Assembly (NCBI GenBank): GCA_903918755.1
Contig: CAIXFN010000076.1
Span: 62,001-126,000, forward strand
Direction: 5' to 3'
DNA length: 64,000 bases
Source of the DNA: an uncultured Pedosphaera sp.
Lineage (GTDB): Bacteria > Verrucomicrobiota > Verrucomicrobiia > Limisphaerales > Pedosphaeraceae
Below are positions 13,888 to 23,700 of this stretch, piece by piece. The translations under genes and the position numbers were made by a program. The notes below the pieces were generated by a model. That model was not told the DNA's origin. It made no database searches and was given only the letters and a program-made list of their open reading frames with translations. The number at the start of each line of letters is the position of its first letter. Within the stretch, counting starts at the first letter, position 1.

Positions 13888-16200
13888 TTAATAGGAAATG
13901 ATGCGATAGAATTTCCGCGGACCACTTAGCGGCACGGTATAAGGGGAGGTCGTGGAGTAATCAATCTGCCAGGGACCGGTGAGGCTGGTCGCTTCTTCGA
14001 GCGTGCCGGAAGGCCAGGACAACTGCAACTGGCCCCCAGGCAGCAACAGGTAGGTCAGGCTGACCGATTCGCCGGCCAGGAATTCCACCTCAGCGATTTG
14101 GGCGCTGTTGGCGGTGAGATTGTTCTTCACATTCGTATAGGTCAGGCGGTAGGTCAGGTACGCAGTGGCATTGACGAAACCGACCTCCTGGTTGAAGAGG
14201 TTGATCGGGTCGAGTGCCTGGCCAGTGTTGTTGCGGTCATCCGGAAGGGTGAGCGTGCCGCTAACGATTGGAGTGAAGGTGCTGCCATCTTGCGAGCCTT
14301 CCAGCAGGAAATCCGCCGGATCACGTTCGGGAGAATCATTGGCGGTATAGAAGCGCAGGCCCGTCACGGTGGAACTGCCCAGAGAGGGGGTGACCATGGC
14401 ACCCACCGGACCGACAAACGGAGGGAAGCCGGTGCCATTACCAAAGTTGAGGTATTTCTGGGTCGTGCCGTCAATAATGTTGCCCACAGTTTCGGCGACC
14501 GGGGTGCTGCCATTGACCTGGCTGGTGGGATCACCGGGCACGGTGACGGGGGAGCGGGAGGTCACGACGTTGAGTCGCGCCACGCTGCTGGTCACGGAGC
14601 CGAGGGCGTTGCTTGCGATGACGCGGTAAAAGCCGTAATCACCCAGGCTGGCGGGGCTGACGGTCAGATTAGTCGTAGCGGAGCCGGAAATGCTGTTGGC
14701 ATCGGTGAGATTGCCAAAGGTAAGATTATCGGAAGATTTTTGCCAGAAAGTGCTGAGCGGTGGGGTGCCGGAAACCAGGGTGGACAAGATGACCGCAGTG
14801 GCGGCCTGGGCGTTGAGCGAAACCGGCTGCAGTCCGATCACCGGCGGCACGGCCCCGCCGGTGCCACTCATCGCGAAGAAGGCGGCGACCCCGGAGGAGG
14901 TGTTGCCCGCATCCCAGGAAAGGCTCACATTGGTAACGGGACTCGTGGTGTCGGCGAGGGTGATGTCCAGGGAGTAGAGGCGGGGATTGCCGCTGCTGAC
15001 GCCATCAAATATGCCGGAGGTGGCGTCGACGCGGCCGTTGGCCGTCACCGCCACCGGAGTATTGAAGTACCAGTCCGGTACCGAGACGACGCCGGTTTCG
15101 AGCGTGCCATCGAGATGACTGACGCCGTAATCCACCAGAATGGGTCCATGTCCCGCCGCCGCGAGGAAGGAGAGGGCGGCGTAAGTGGCGTTGGTGGCGG
15201 GAACGAAGTTGGCGGAGATGGTGGCGTCCACATAACCTACATTGTTCGTGCGGTAACTGGGGGCCATTTTATATTGATGATCCAAGGCGGAGGCACTGGC
15301 CACGGTGGAACCAGCCGCGGGCAGACCGGTGGCCGTCGCGGCGGTATCAAAACCGGCCGCGTACCAAACGTAGGCGGTGTTGGCGGTGCCGTTGTCCATG
15401 GTGGCGGTGGTATAGGCCCCGGCCGGGGGCAAATGCTGGGCCCCGGCCTCAATGATCACATCCTGGTTATAGCCGGAGACCGCGATGGGCGAATACGCGC
15501 CGCCGGAGAGCCCGCTGACGGCGAAGATGCAAGCGTGGCCGCCGGAGACGCGGTTAAAAGTAATGCTGGTGACGGGGCTGGCGGGATGGGCGAGGGAGAC
15601 ATCCGCGGAGTAAAGGCGGGGATTGCCGGAGTTGACGCTGTCGAAGCCCAGGCTTACGGCATTGACCCGGCCGTTGGCCGTGTAAGCGACGGAAGCGCCA
15701 CCAAACCAGTCGGAGGCGGTGAAGTTGCCGGTGTCCGTGGTGCCGTCCAAGTGATGGACCACAAAGGCCACATTCGCCGAGCCATTCCCGGAAGCGACGA
15801 GGAAGGAGAGCCCGGTGTAGGCAACCGGGGTCACGGCCGCAAACGTGCCGGTCGTGACCGAGGAATCAATCAGGATGACGTCGTTGGTTTTGTAACTGGG
15901 CGCCATGCGGTAGCTGTGCGTGCTCGAGGCGGCACTATTGAAAGAACTCCCGGCCGCGGGAAGCCCGGTGGCGGGTGCGGAAGTATAATAGCCCACTTCG
16001 TAGAAGGTGGCCCCGGTGTTGGAGGGCCCGTTGTCCACGGTGGCGGTGGTTGCTGGAAGGGGACGTTCTACAACCATATCCTGGTTGTAGCTGGCCTGGG
16101 TCAGCCGGATGGGCGCGAAATCGGCGGATGCCGCATAAGCCAGCAACATGGTTCCGGCAATTAGCGGGTAGGTACGGGCTCGGATATTTGGATTATTCAT
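13888..16200 (-). CDS. secreted protein with two tandem ~220-residue modules, Ig-like domain and C-terminal Verrucomicrobial module
   Basis: A 770-residue protein with a signal peptide (MNNPNIRARTYPLIAGTMLL... cleaved near ADFAP). Two tandem modules follow: the first begins 'ASYNQDMVVERPLP' and the second 'VSGYNQDVIIEAGAQ'. They share 'SYRMAPSYKTNDVI' / 'QYKMAPSYRTNNVG', 'HHLDGTTDTG' / 'SHLDGTLETG' and 'SGNPRLYS'. Around residues 455-545 is an Ig-like domain ('YGFYRVIASNALGSVTSS'), then a discoidin-like region ('RDPADFLLEGSQDGSTF'). The end, 'LQLSWPSGTLEEATSLTGPW...FYRI', is a short module common at Verrucomicrobial protein ends. It may be a surface or adhesive protein; function unknown. It is separated by 274 bp from the upstream operon, and I see nothing recognisable in that gap. 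Confidence 0.75.
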   Translation of the reverse strand: MNNPNIRARTYPLIAGTMLLAYAASADFAPIRLTQASYNQDMVVERPLPATTATVDNGPSNTGATFYEVGYYTSAPATGLPAAGSSFNSAASSTHSYRMAPSYKTNDVILIDSSVTTGTFAAVTPVAYTGLSFLVASGNGSANVAFVVHHLDGTTDTGNFTASDWFGGASVAYTANGRVNAVSLGFDSVNSGNPRLYSADVSLAHPASPVTSITFNRVSGGHACIFAVSGLSGGAYSPIAVSGYNQDVIIEAGAQHLPPAGAYTTATMDNGTANTAYVWYAAGFDTAATATGLPAAGSTVASASALDHQYKMAPSYRTNNVGYVDATISANFVPATNATYAALSFLAAAGHGPILVDYGVSHLDGTLETGVVSVPDWYFNTPVAVTANGRVDATSGIFDGVSSGNPRLYSLDITLADTTSPVTNVSLSWDAGNTSSGVAAFFAMSGTGGAVPPVIGLQPVSLNAQAATAVILSTLVSGTPPLSTFWQKSSDNLTFGNLTDANSISGSATTNLTVSPASLGDYGFYRVIASNALGSVTSSVARLNVVTSRSPVTVPGDPTSQVNGSTPVAETVGNIIDGTTQKYLNFGNGTGFPPFVGPVGAMVTPSLGSSTVTGLRFYTANDSPERDPADFLLEGSQDGSTFTPIVSGTLTLPDDRNNTGQALDPINLFNQEVGFVNATAYLTYRLTYTNVKNNLTANSAQIAEVEFLAGESVSLTYLLLPGGQLQLSWPSGTLEEATSLTGPWQIDYSTTSPYTVPLSGPRKFYRIISY

Positions 16201-16474
16201 AGCTCACTGGCGGTTCCCGGATCGAGTTATGGGCGGCCCAATACCGGAATCGTCTGCGGCAAAAACTGATCGGGTTTTGACCTCGGTGGGGAATTGGCCG
16301 GGTCGGGTCGCAACAATCTTGAGGGTTTACACTTCCGGAAAGGAAGGGTCAACTGGAAACCAGTTCGCCAACGGCCAATGCGGAACCGGGAAGCAGGCCC
16401 GCCGCCGCACTCACCCTCCGTTTCTATCAGGGATAGCAAGCCGGTTGTGAAGAAAGCAACCGGAGGATGCGAAA

Positions 16475-18286
16475 TTATTTCAAGCCCGAAGCGGGCACAA
16501 AGCGTTCATCGGTGAGGGTTTTCAAAAAGGCGACAAGGGCCTGCTGGTCAGCCGGGCTAAGGTTTAAGCCCCCTTCCGGATGTTTGGCCAGATTCGGATC
16601 CAGTGTGGGACTGCGGGTGACGCCAGTGCAATAGTGCGCCACGACCGCCGCCAGCGTGGGGAAACGTCCGTCATGCATATACGGGGCGGTCACCGCGACA
16701 TTGCGCAGGGAGGGCACTGCGAATTTTCCCCGGTCCCCGTCGCGCTGCGTGGCGATGGCCCGGCCGGAGTCCTTGGGAGCGGCATCCAATCCGTTATTGG
16801 CAAACGCCTGACTTTGAAACAGGGGCCCGCCATGGCAGTGGAAACAATCCGCCCCAAACTGGCCATGGCGCGGGTCGTACTCGGTGTGAAACAACGCGAA
16901 GCCGTGCTGCTCCTCCGGGGACAACTGGGTTTCGCCGGCGATGACGCGGTCAAACTTGGAATGGTGCGAAACCTGGACCAGGAGGAATTGCTCCAACGCG
17001 CGGGCGAGGCGGTCCGCGGTGATCGCGGGGGTGCCAAATGCCCGGCGGAAAAGCTCCGGATATTCCGGCGCGCGGTTCAATTTGGCGACGACATTCGTCA
17101 GGCTTTCATGCATCTCCAGGGGATTTTGGATAGGCTGCAGCACCTGCTCACGGAGTGAGGGGGCGCGGCCATCCCAGAAGAACGATGACTTCCAGGCGAG
17201 ATTCAACAAGGGCATGGCGCTGCGGGCGCCGCTTTGGCCTTCCGCGCCAATACTGACGGCGCGGCCATCGGTGAACGCCTTGGCGGGCTCATGGCAACTG
17301 GCGCAGGATTGGAAGTCGATGGCCGAGAGGCGTGCCTCGTTAAAAAGGCGCCGTCCGAGCGCCACGCCTTCTTCCGTCAGGGGATTGTCGCGCGGCAAGG
17401 CCGGGCGCGGGAAAAAGGCCGAGATGGTCAGGCGATACGGATGGGCATCAGGGGCCATGACGATGGTGCTTAATGCTTCAGCGGGGGCGGGAACGGCGTC
17501 CACGGGAGTAATCGAAGTGCCGGCGGTTTGAACCAATCGAAAGGCTGAGACGACATTTTCCCGCAACTGATCGGCCAGGAAGTCATTGGTGCGGGAATGC
17601 GTGGAACAGTTTTCGGCGGAAAGGTGGAGGGGCCAGGGTTGGGAAAACACCTCCTGGAAGTCCCAAACCAAACGTAATTTGGCCAAAGTCCCCGCGGGGG
17701 CGGGAAGGGGAACTTCCACGCGCATCAATTGGCGGTCGGTAGCCAGGTGGAAGGAATACCCGCCGGTCTGGCCGTCCGGTTGCCGCCAATTCCCCTCCAG
17801 GGCCAGAAAAACGTAGCCACCCTGCCAGCCCCAATGCAGGCCGTTGACGCTCGGGTGGAGAGGGTGGTTCGGAGGGTAGTCATTCGGACTACGGTGGTTG
17901 ACTTCCGGAGGCAGGCCGAGGGAAAACCGGAGTCGATCCCACGGGCCAGCCGGGGTGGCAGGGACAGTGAACCCCAGTCGTCCCTCGCGCGCCGACAGAT
18001 AGGCGAAGAAATTGGTGGCTTCCCACCAGGAACCGTCCGACCGCCGGAGACCCACCCCCGAGACGAGGCAATCCAGCCGGGTCACCGAAATGACCTGGCC
18101 CGCTGAAGTAACATTCGTCAGCGCATCCAGCACCAGGGGTTGGCTGCGGAATTCGGGCTGGATCTCCACCCGCAGCGGGACTTCCCCGGGGGAACGGAGC
18201 GTGGAGAGGAACATGGCCAGGGCCAGCAGGCTGCGCCGAAAGGACAGCCCAAACGGAAGGCCTGGTGAGGTGTGCGCCGAGGTCAT
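16475..18286 (-). CDS. MbnP-like domain fused to a dihaem MbnH/MauG-family peroxidase
   Basis: A 603-residue exported protein (signal peptide with 'LLALAMFLS'). Residues ~36-255 resemble MbnP: 'PLRVEIQPEF', 'NPDY..HPLHPSVNGLHWGWQGGYVFLALEG' in pieces around 135-165, and 'LRLVWDFQEVF'. The H-x-W-x-W-Q-x-G-Y stretch is the family hallmark. Residues ~285-600 are a bacterial cytochrome-c-peroxidase/MauG module with two haem motifs, C328-ASC-H332 and C481-FHC-H485, plus 'NLAWKSSFFWDGRA', 'NPLEMHESL' and 'VAVTAPYMHDGRF'. In methanobactin operons MbnH is known to oxidise a Trp of MbnP to kynurenine, creating a copper site; here substrate and enzyme are joined in one chain. It lies 18 bp behind the YHYH gene. 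The copper role is inferred. Confidence 0.75.
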   Translation of the reverse strand: MTSAHTSPGLPFGLSFRRSLLALAMFLSTLRSPGEVPLRVEIQPEFRSQPLVLDALTNVTSAGQVISVTRLDCLVSGVGLRRSDGSWWEATNFFAYLSAREGRLGFTVPATPAGPWDRLRFSLGLPPEVNHRSPNDYPPNHPLHPSVNGLHWGWQGGYVFLALEGNWRQPDGQTGGYSFHLATDRQLMRVEVPLPAPAGTLAKLRLVWDFQEVFSQPWPLHLSAENCSTHSRTNDFLADQLRENVVSAFRLVQTAGTSITPVDAVPAPAEALSTIVMAPDAHPYRLTISAFFPRPALPRDNPLTEEGVALGRRLFNEARLSAIDFQSCASCHEPAKAFTDGRAVSIGAEGQSGARSAMPLLNLAWKSSFFWDGRAPSLREQVLQPIQNPLEMHESLTNVVAKLNRAPEYPELFRRAFGTPAITADRLARALEQFLLVQVSHHSKFDRVIAGETQLSPEEQHGFALFHTEYDPRHGQFGADCFHCHGGPLFQSQAFANNGLDAAPKDSGRAIATQRDGDRGKFAVPSLRNVAVTAPYMHDGRFPTLAAVVAHYCTGVTRSPTLDPNLAKHPEGGLNLSPADQQALVAFLKTLTDERFVPASGLK

Positions 18287-18304
18287 GCGATTTTGCAGGC
18301 TCGC

Positions 18305-20134
18305 TCAGTTGACCACAAAACCATTCGGAAGGCTGTAACTGACCGTTTGCGTGGGATTGTTGGGCGGACCGGGAAATGCCACCGTCACCGTCTGGGGTCC
18401 CGGAGTTGCGCCCGCGGGAATCGTGATGCGCGTGGTGACCACGGTCTGGCTGACGTGCGCGCTGACGGAGCCGGTGAGGGAACCAACCGTCACGGAATTG
18501 ATGGGAGCATTCTGCGGCGGGAGCGGCGGGACGGCATTGGGGTCGAGGTTGATGGTCAGGGTAAGAGTGTTGCCATGGAGGCCGGTGGGTGGGGATACAC
18601 TGAGAATACCACCGTTGCCACCGCCACCACCACCGCCGGTGGTCGAACCGGTGTCATAGGTCGCCAGGCCGGTGAGGGCCACGCGGTAGAATTGCCGGCC
18701 GGTGTTGGCGAGGTTGCTGCTGGTGAGGCTGGCCTGGTTGTTCGTGGCGGCCACCGCGGTGGCGTTCGTGGTCCAAGCGCTGAGGTTGGTGGTGGATTCC
18801 ACCCGATAGGTGCCGCCTTCAACCGCGCTCCAGGTCAGCGTGACGGTGGTGTCGCTGCGCCGGGGTGAATGCAGGACCAAAGCCGAGTTGGCCGCACCGA
18901 GAAAATTTGTGGTGACCGTCTCGGTGATCGTGGTTACTGAACCACCAGTGACGTTGCCATTCAAGGCCCGGCCCACGTGGTAGGGGAAGAGGGGAGTGCC
19001 GGTGGGATCGATGGTGATAAAATAGGCGTAGGTGCCATTCGGATAATCCGGGGTGATCCCGAAGCGGCCGTTGTGGGTGTCGAGATCGAAATCCACGCCG
19101 ACTTGATAAAGCTGGCCGGTGGCCGGGTTGGTCAGGTCGCCCTGGTAATCATTGTCCTCAATGTAGCGTCCGAAAGGATAGCTCGGGGAGACGGCGGTGC
19201 CAGATTGGAAAACCGACGAACCGTAGAAGCGGGCGGCCCAGAGCGGGAGGGTGTTGCGACCGGCGGCGGTCAGGTTCACGGTGCCGTGCTGGCCGTCACG
19301 CGGGACGAATCCGCCAATCATCCGGCGCACCGGGCTCGCCGGGTTGGTGGGATTGGAATAGGCATAAGGGCCATAGACCGGGTAACCATCGGCGGCCCAA
19401 CCAAGGATGGGCGAGTGGCTGGGATGGAGGTTGTTGGTGTTCTCGCTGTAACTTTGCGTCGCCGCATCGAAGAGCACATTGTCGCCCAGTTGATAGCGCA
19501 GCGCGACCGGATTGGCGTGATAATGATGCGAGCCGGTGTTTTGCTGATGGGCGAAACCGGGGTCAAAGGTTTTGCCCTCGTTGACCCAGGCGTCGCGATT
19601 CCAACTCCCGGTGCCTTGGGCGTCGGCGGAACCATTCCAGTAAAAGGCGTCGCGGCAATCGTACATGGCGACCCCGTCCACAAAATAGCCGATCACCCCC
19701 AAGCCCGTCAGGTTGGTGGTGGTGGCCGCCACCGGCGCGCGGGGAAAGCGCCAGGTGGCATACTGGTTTACCGGGAAATTGGGAAACAAAGTGGTATGCG
19801 CGGCATCGTTGTACCAGGGGCCCATGACGTGGGTGGCGAGTCCGCTGGAGCGGACGTACACCCAATTGGCGGAGGAGTCGATCTCGGACACGCCGGAATA
19901 GGCGGGCTGGGCCTGGGTCTGGCTGCCATTGCTCCAGGTGGTGGCGGAGCTGCGGGCGGCGCGGGCAGCGTCATTGGTGTAAACGCGCGCGTAGGCACCG
20001 GAATAGGTGGTCAGCCACGACGTGATGAGCGGATCGGCCGCCTGGACGGGGTGCAGCGGGGACAGGGTGAGGGTGACGAGAGCCAGCGCAGTGACGACGC
20101 TGGCGCAAGCGCCGGAGGTGCAGCTAGTTTTCAT
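18305..20134 (-). CDS. secreted YHYH-domain protein
   Basis: A 609-residue protein when started at ATG 20134 (MKTSCTSGACASVV, a clear signal peptide ending near VQAAD); an upstream in-frame ATG at 20173 would add 13 unlikely residues. The YHYH domain covers ~40-400: 'ATWRFPRAP', 'VIGYFVDGVAMYDCRDAFYW', 'TGSHHYHANPVALRYQ' near residue 200 (the YHYH motif is HHYH here), 'SPILGWAADGYPVYGPYAY' and 'YEDNDYQGDLT'-like 'IEDNDYQGDLTN'. A ~60-residue Verrucomicrobial module ('TYRVESTTNLSAW...QFYRV') and an IPT/TIG-like C-terminal domain follow. YHYH proteins are thought to bind metal, but none has a firm function that I know. Coupling to the MbnP-MbnH fusion 18 bp downstream suggests a shared copper-linked job. 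Confidence 0.8.
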   Translation of the reverse strand: MKTSCTSGACASVVTALALVTLTLSPLHPVQAADPLITSWLTTYSGAYARVYTNDAARAARSSATTWSNGSQTQAQPAYSGVSEIDSSANWVYVRSSGLATHVMGPWYNDAAHTTLFPNFPVNQYATWRFPRAPVAATTTNLTGLGVIGYFVDGVAMYDCRDAFYWNGSADAQGTGSWNRDAWVNEGKTFDPGFAHQQNTGSHHYHANPVALRYQLGDNVLFDAATQSYSENTNNLHPSHSPILGWAADGYPVYGPYAYSNPTNPASPVRRMIGGFVPRDGQHGTVNLTAAGRNTLPLWAARFYGSSVFQSGTAVSPSYPFGRYIEDNDYQGDLTNPATGQLYQVGVDFDLDTHNGRFGITPDYPNGTYAYFITIDPTGTPLFPYHVGRALNGNVTGGSVTTITETVTTNFLGAANSALVLHSPRRSDTTVTLTWSAVEGGTYRVESTTNLSAWTTNATAVAATNNQASLTSSNLANTGRQFYRVALTGLATYDTGSTTGGGGGGGNGGILSVSPPTGLHGNTLTLTINLDPNAVPPLPPQNAPINSVTVGSLTGSVSAHVSQTVVTTRITIPAGATPGPQTVTVAFPGPPNNPTQTVSYSLPNGFVVN

Positions 20135-20711
20135 AAGCGTTTTAAGTTTGCAGCAATCTGCAGCGCTCAACAAACCACTTCCGTGTTAAGCCTTCATTTG
20201 CGACGCCACTGGAATTGTTAAGGGATTGTAAAATAGTTCGCCCTTCTCGCGACGAAAGCAGCGGTGCTGAGAGCTTGGCAGGCCCGGGTGGAACTCTGCG
20301 CATTGAAAAAAAGGCCGGGCAAAAGAGAAAAGATTTTCAATAATCGGGAGAATCTGATGCCGGAAGCAATCAGGCCGCAACCGCTCTCGGCACCGATCAT
20401 AATTTGCTCTGGAACCACCCGGAAAACTTGAAAAACTCCGATAGCTTAGGAAGGCAAGCTGGGAGGATGGGGCCTTCTGATCGATTTTAGAAATTAGGCA
20501 GGTAGGTCGCGGGCGGATTGTAATGGGAGATTGCCGCCGTCAAAAGGGATGCTGGTCGCGGACCGAAACGGCGTACATAGGCAGTATCATGACAAATACT
20601 TTGATCATGTTAATAACATTAACCCCGAATAATGTGTTGACTTTACAATCTGGATTCTTAAGACTCGCTCCGAGTCGTCCCAATTTCAGCTTTGCCGCAC
20701 CAAACTTTTCT
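20135..20711. other. 577-bp divergent intergenic region
   Basis: This lies between the divergent YHYH and GEVED-protein genes, so it should hold two promoters. A TTGACT at 20637 lies ~70 bp before the GEVED start, but no good -10 follows at proper spacing. The stretch 20585-20700 is noticeably AT-richer than its surroundings. I could not identify an RNA or operator. Confidence 0.3.
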
Positions 20712-23700
20712 ATGAAAAATGTCCGTGCTTTCCAGCGGGTCATCCTGTGTTCGCTAATCATTCTGAGCGGGTTGTCCCCCGCCCGGGCTCAGCAATTGAT
20801 CTATGATTTCGGCGATGCGCCGACGAATTACCCCACCCTGTTGTCAGCGGGGGGAGCCCGCCACAAAGTCGCCGGCCAGCTTTATTTGGGGTTGATGGCG
20901 GATGTCGAGACCAACGGCCAGCCGACGCTGCTGGCGAATGGGGACGATCTGGCCGGGTTGGCCGACGAGGACGGCGTCAGATTCCTGACCCCGATTGTTC
21001 CGGGAGCACTGGCACGGGTGAATGTGCTGGTTACTGGTCATGGCCGCCTGGATGCCTGGCTGGATTTCAACCGCAATTTTGTCTGGGAAGGCCCGGAAAA
21101 GATCTTCAACAGCATCCCGGTCAGCAACGGGGTGAACGCGCTTTCGTTTCCGGTGCCGACCAATGCAGTTTATGGCCGGACTTATGCCCGGTTCCGCTTG
21201 AGCACTGCCGGAGGATTGGGAACTGGTGGGCCGGCAGCCGATGGGGAAGTGGAGGATTATGTGGTTAACATTGTTCACACCAACGCGCTGCCTCATTTGG
21301 GAACGACGATCAGTTTAAGTTCGCCGGCCATCACGGTTGGCGATGCGGTGGTGGTCACCCTGAGTGTGACGAATTCAGGTGGTGACGCACTGGGGGTAGT
21401 GGTGACCAACCGTTCCGATGCCGGCTTGGTCAGCGACGCCGGGGTAATGGTGAATGCGGCGTGCGACAATAGCGGTCCGGCGATGTGGAGTGTGGATTCG
21501 GCCAACAACCAGTGGATATCGCTCGGCTCCCTGCCGGCGGGGTGCTCCGTTTCGCTGGTCAGTACGGTGCGGGTGGATTCCGCCTCCTTTAATTCCCTGG
21601 CCGGCGCGAATGAGTTGCTGACCTATTCTTCCCATTACGATGTCAGCACCTCCACGGTGGATTTTGTCATCACGAATTTTGTCCCCTCCTTTTCCACCAC
21701 CGTCTCCAATGTGGTCGTTAAAACCAAAATGGACTTCGGTGACGCTCCCGACACTTATTCCACCACCTTGTCGCACAATGGCGCGCGGCACCGTATCACC
21801 GCGCAGAATTTTCTTGGTCACTATGTTGATCCCGAAAACGATGGCGTGCCCAGCGTGCCAGCCAATGCGGATGATCTGATCGGCGCCCATGATGATGAGG
21901 ATGGCATCACCTTTACAACGGCCATCACGCCCGGCGGCCGGGCGACCAATTCCGTTTACACCACCGGGGGCGGCAAATTGGATGCGTGGGTGGATTTCAA
22001 CCATAACGGCATCTTCGACGCCAGCGAACAGGTTTATTTTTCCGTCCCGGTCCCCAACGGGAGCACCAATCTTTCGTTCGCGGTTCCGCCTGGCGCACTA
22101 ACCGGCGCAACTTACGCCCGGTTCCGGTTGAGCACCGCCGGTGGTTTGTCCCCGGCTGGCTATGCACCGGACGGCGAGGTGGAAGACTATTGGGTTACGA
22201 TCGGAAATACCGCCACGCCGGACATTTCGGTGACCATGGTTCCCAGCACCTTTGCGACCACGTGTACCAGCAACCTGGATTTCACCATCACGGTGGCGAA
22301 TAACGGCCCCGGCAATGCCAACGGTATCCTGATTTCCTTGCTGTTGCCAAATTTTCATCTGGTTCAGACGACCGGTCCCGGAACCTTTACGAACACGGCC
22401 GGTGGGGCGTCGCTTTACCTTGCCAGCCTGCCACCCAATGGGACGGTCATGTATGTGGCACGCTCTTTCTTTGATGTTTTTGAGCACGATCTCGTGCCCC
22501 CGGGGGATTTAAACACCGCAGCGAATACTGTGACGGTGATTGCCACCGCGATGGTATCGACAGGGCAACCGGATTCGGCTCCTGCCAATAACTTCGTCTC
22601 GATTCCCTTGACGGTCACCAACCTGTTGGACTATGGTGATGCCCCCACCCACCTGGTTCCTTGGAATTATCCCACCTTGCTCATCGACAACGGCGCCCGG
22701 CATGCGAAATCGACAAACCATCTGGGCGCCCTGATCGATTATGAAGCCAACGGCGCGCCAAGTTTGAACGCGGATGGCGACGATCTGGCCGGACTGAACG
22801 ACGAGGATGGCGCGTTTTGGAGCACCTTGACTCGCGGCGTTGCGGGTTCCGTGACGGTGGCACCCAATGCCAATGGTTTCGTCAACGTGTGGCTCGATTT
22901 AAACGGAGACGGCGATTGGTCCGATCCGGGTGAACACGTGATCGTGGATGCATTCGTCCCCGGTGGCGGGCCGACGACGCTGACGTTTCCCCTGCCCGCG
23001 ACGGGTTACACGGGGATTACCTATGGCCGTGTCCGCTACTGCAGCTATCGTGGACTTAATTTCGATGGTTATGCCAGGAACGGAGAGGTGATTGATCGAA
23101 AGCTGAATCTATTGGCCCCGCTGAAAAGCACCTCGGCGAATGGCAAGTCGCTTTCCATTGCCGGCCGGGGCCAGGCGTTGCTTTCAGTGAATGGCAATGC
23201 GGTAACGGTTTCAAATCTGGGATCCAGCGGTCAGGATGGTGCCTATATGCACGTCGAGGACTGCGGCGACCTCCCCAAGACCAATGCTTGCTGGTACACC
23301 AACGCTCTCCAGAACGTGGACGTGGATCTTGGTGGCATGGACACGAGCTCCGATGGGAGTGGCATTTACCTGCGCTCCCGAGGCTATCATGGTACCAACC
23401 AGACGCTGGCCGTCCTGGGCGGCATCCGCATTTGGCGCACCAACGGCGTGCTGACTTTTAACAGCACTCTGCCGGTGATCGAGCCGCCAGACGCACTGCC
23501 GTCCGCCACACCGACGCCGTTCCCGATGCGGGTCCAGGTGTATGGCCCCAATGGTTTTGTGGGCAAGACCACCTTCGACGTATCCGCTTCGGGCAGTTTT
23601 ACCGGCACGGGCAATCCGATTCACTTCAATGCCACGGCGTATGGCCGGCCCGCATTGGCGGTGATGTTCAGTTCCGCGATGAGCCTGACCATTGCGAATC

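Noticed and set aside
14098-16164. 688-residue plus-strand open frame
   Set aside because: It is antisense to the secreted repeat protein, with a shadow-like Gly/Val/Arg composition.
20523-20711. Longer N-terminus of the GEVED protein
   Set aside because: The 63 extra residues would place the signal peptide internally; the ATG at 20712 gives a clean leader.
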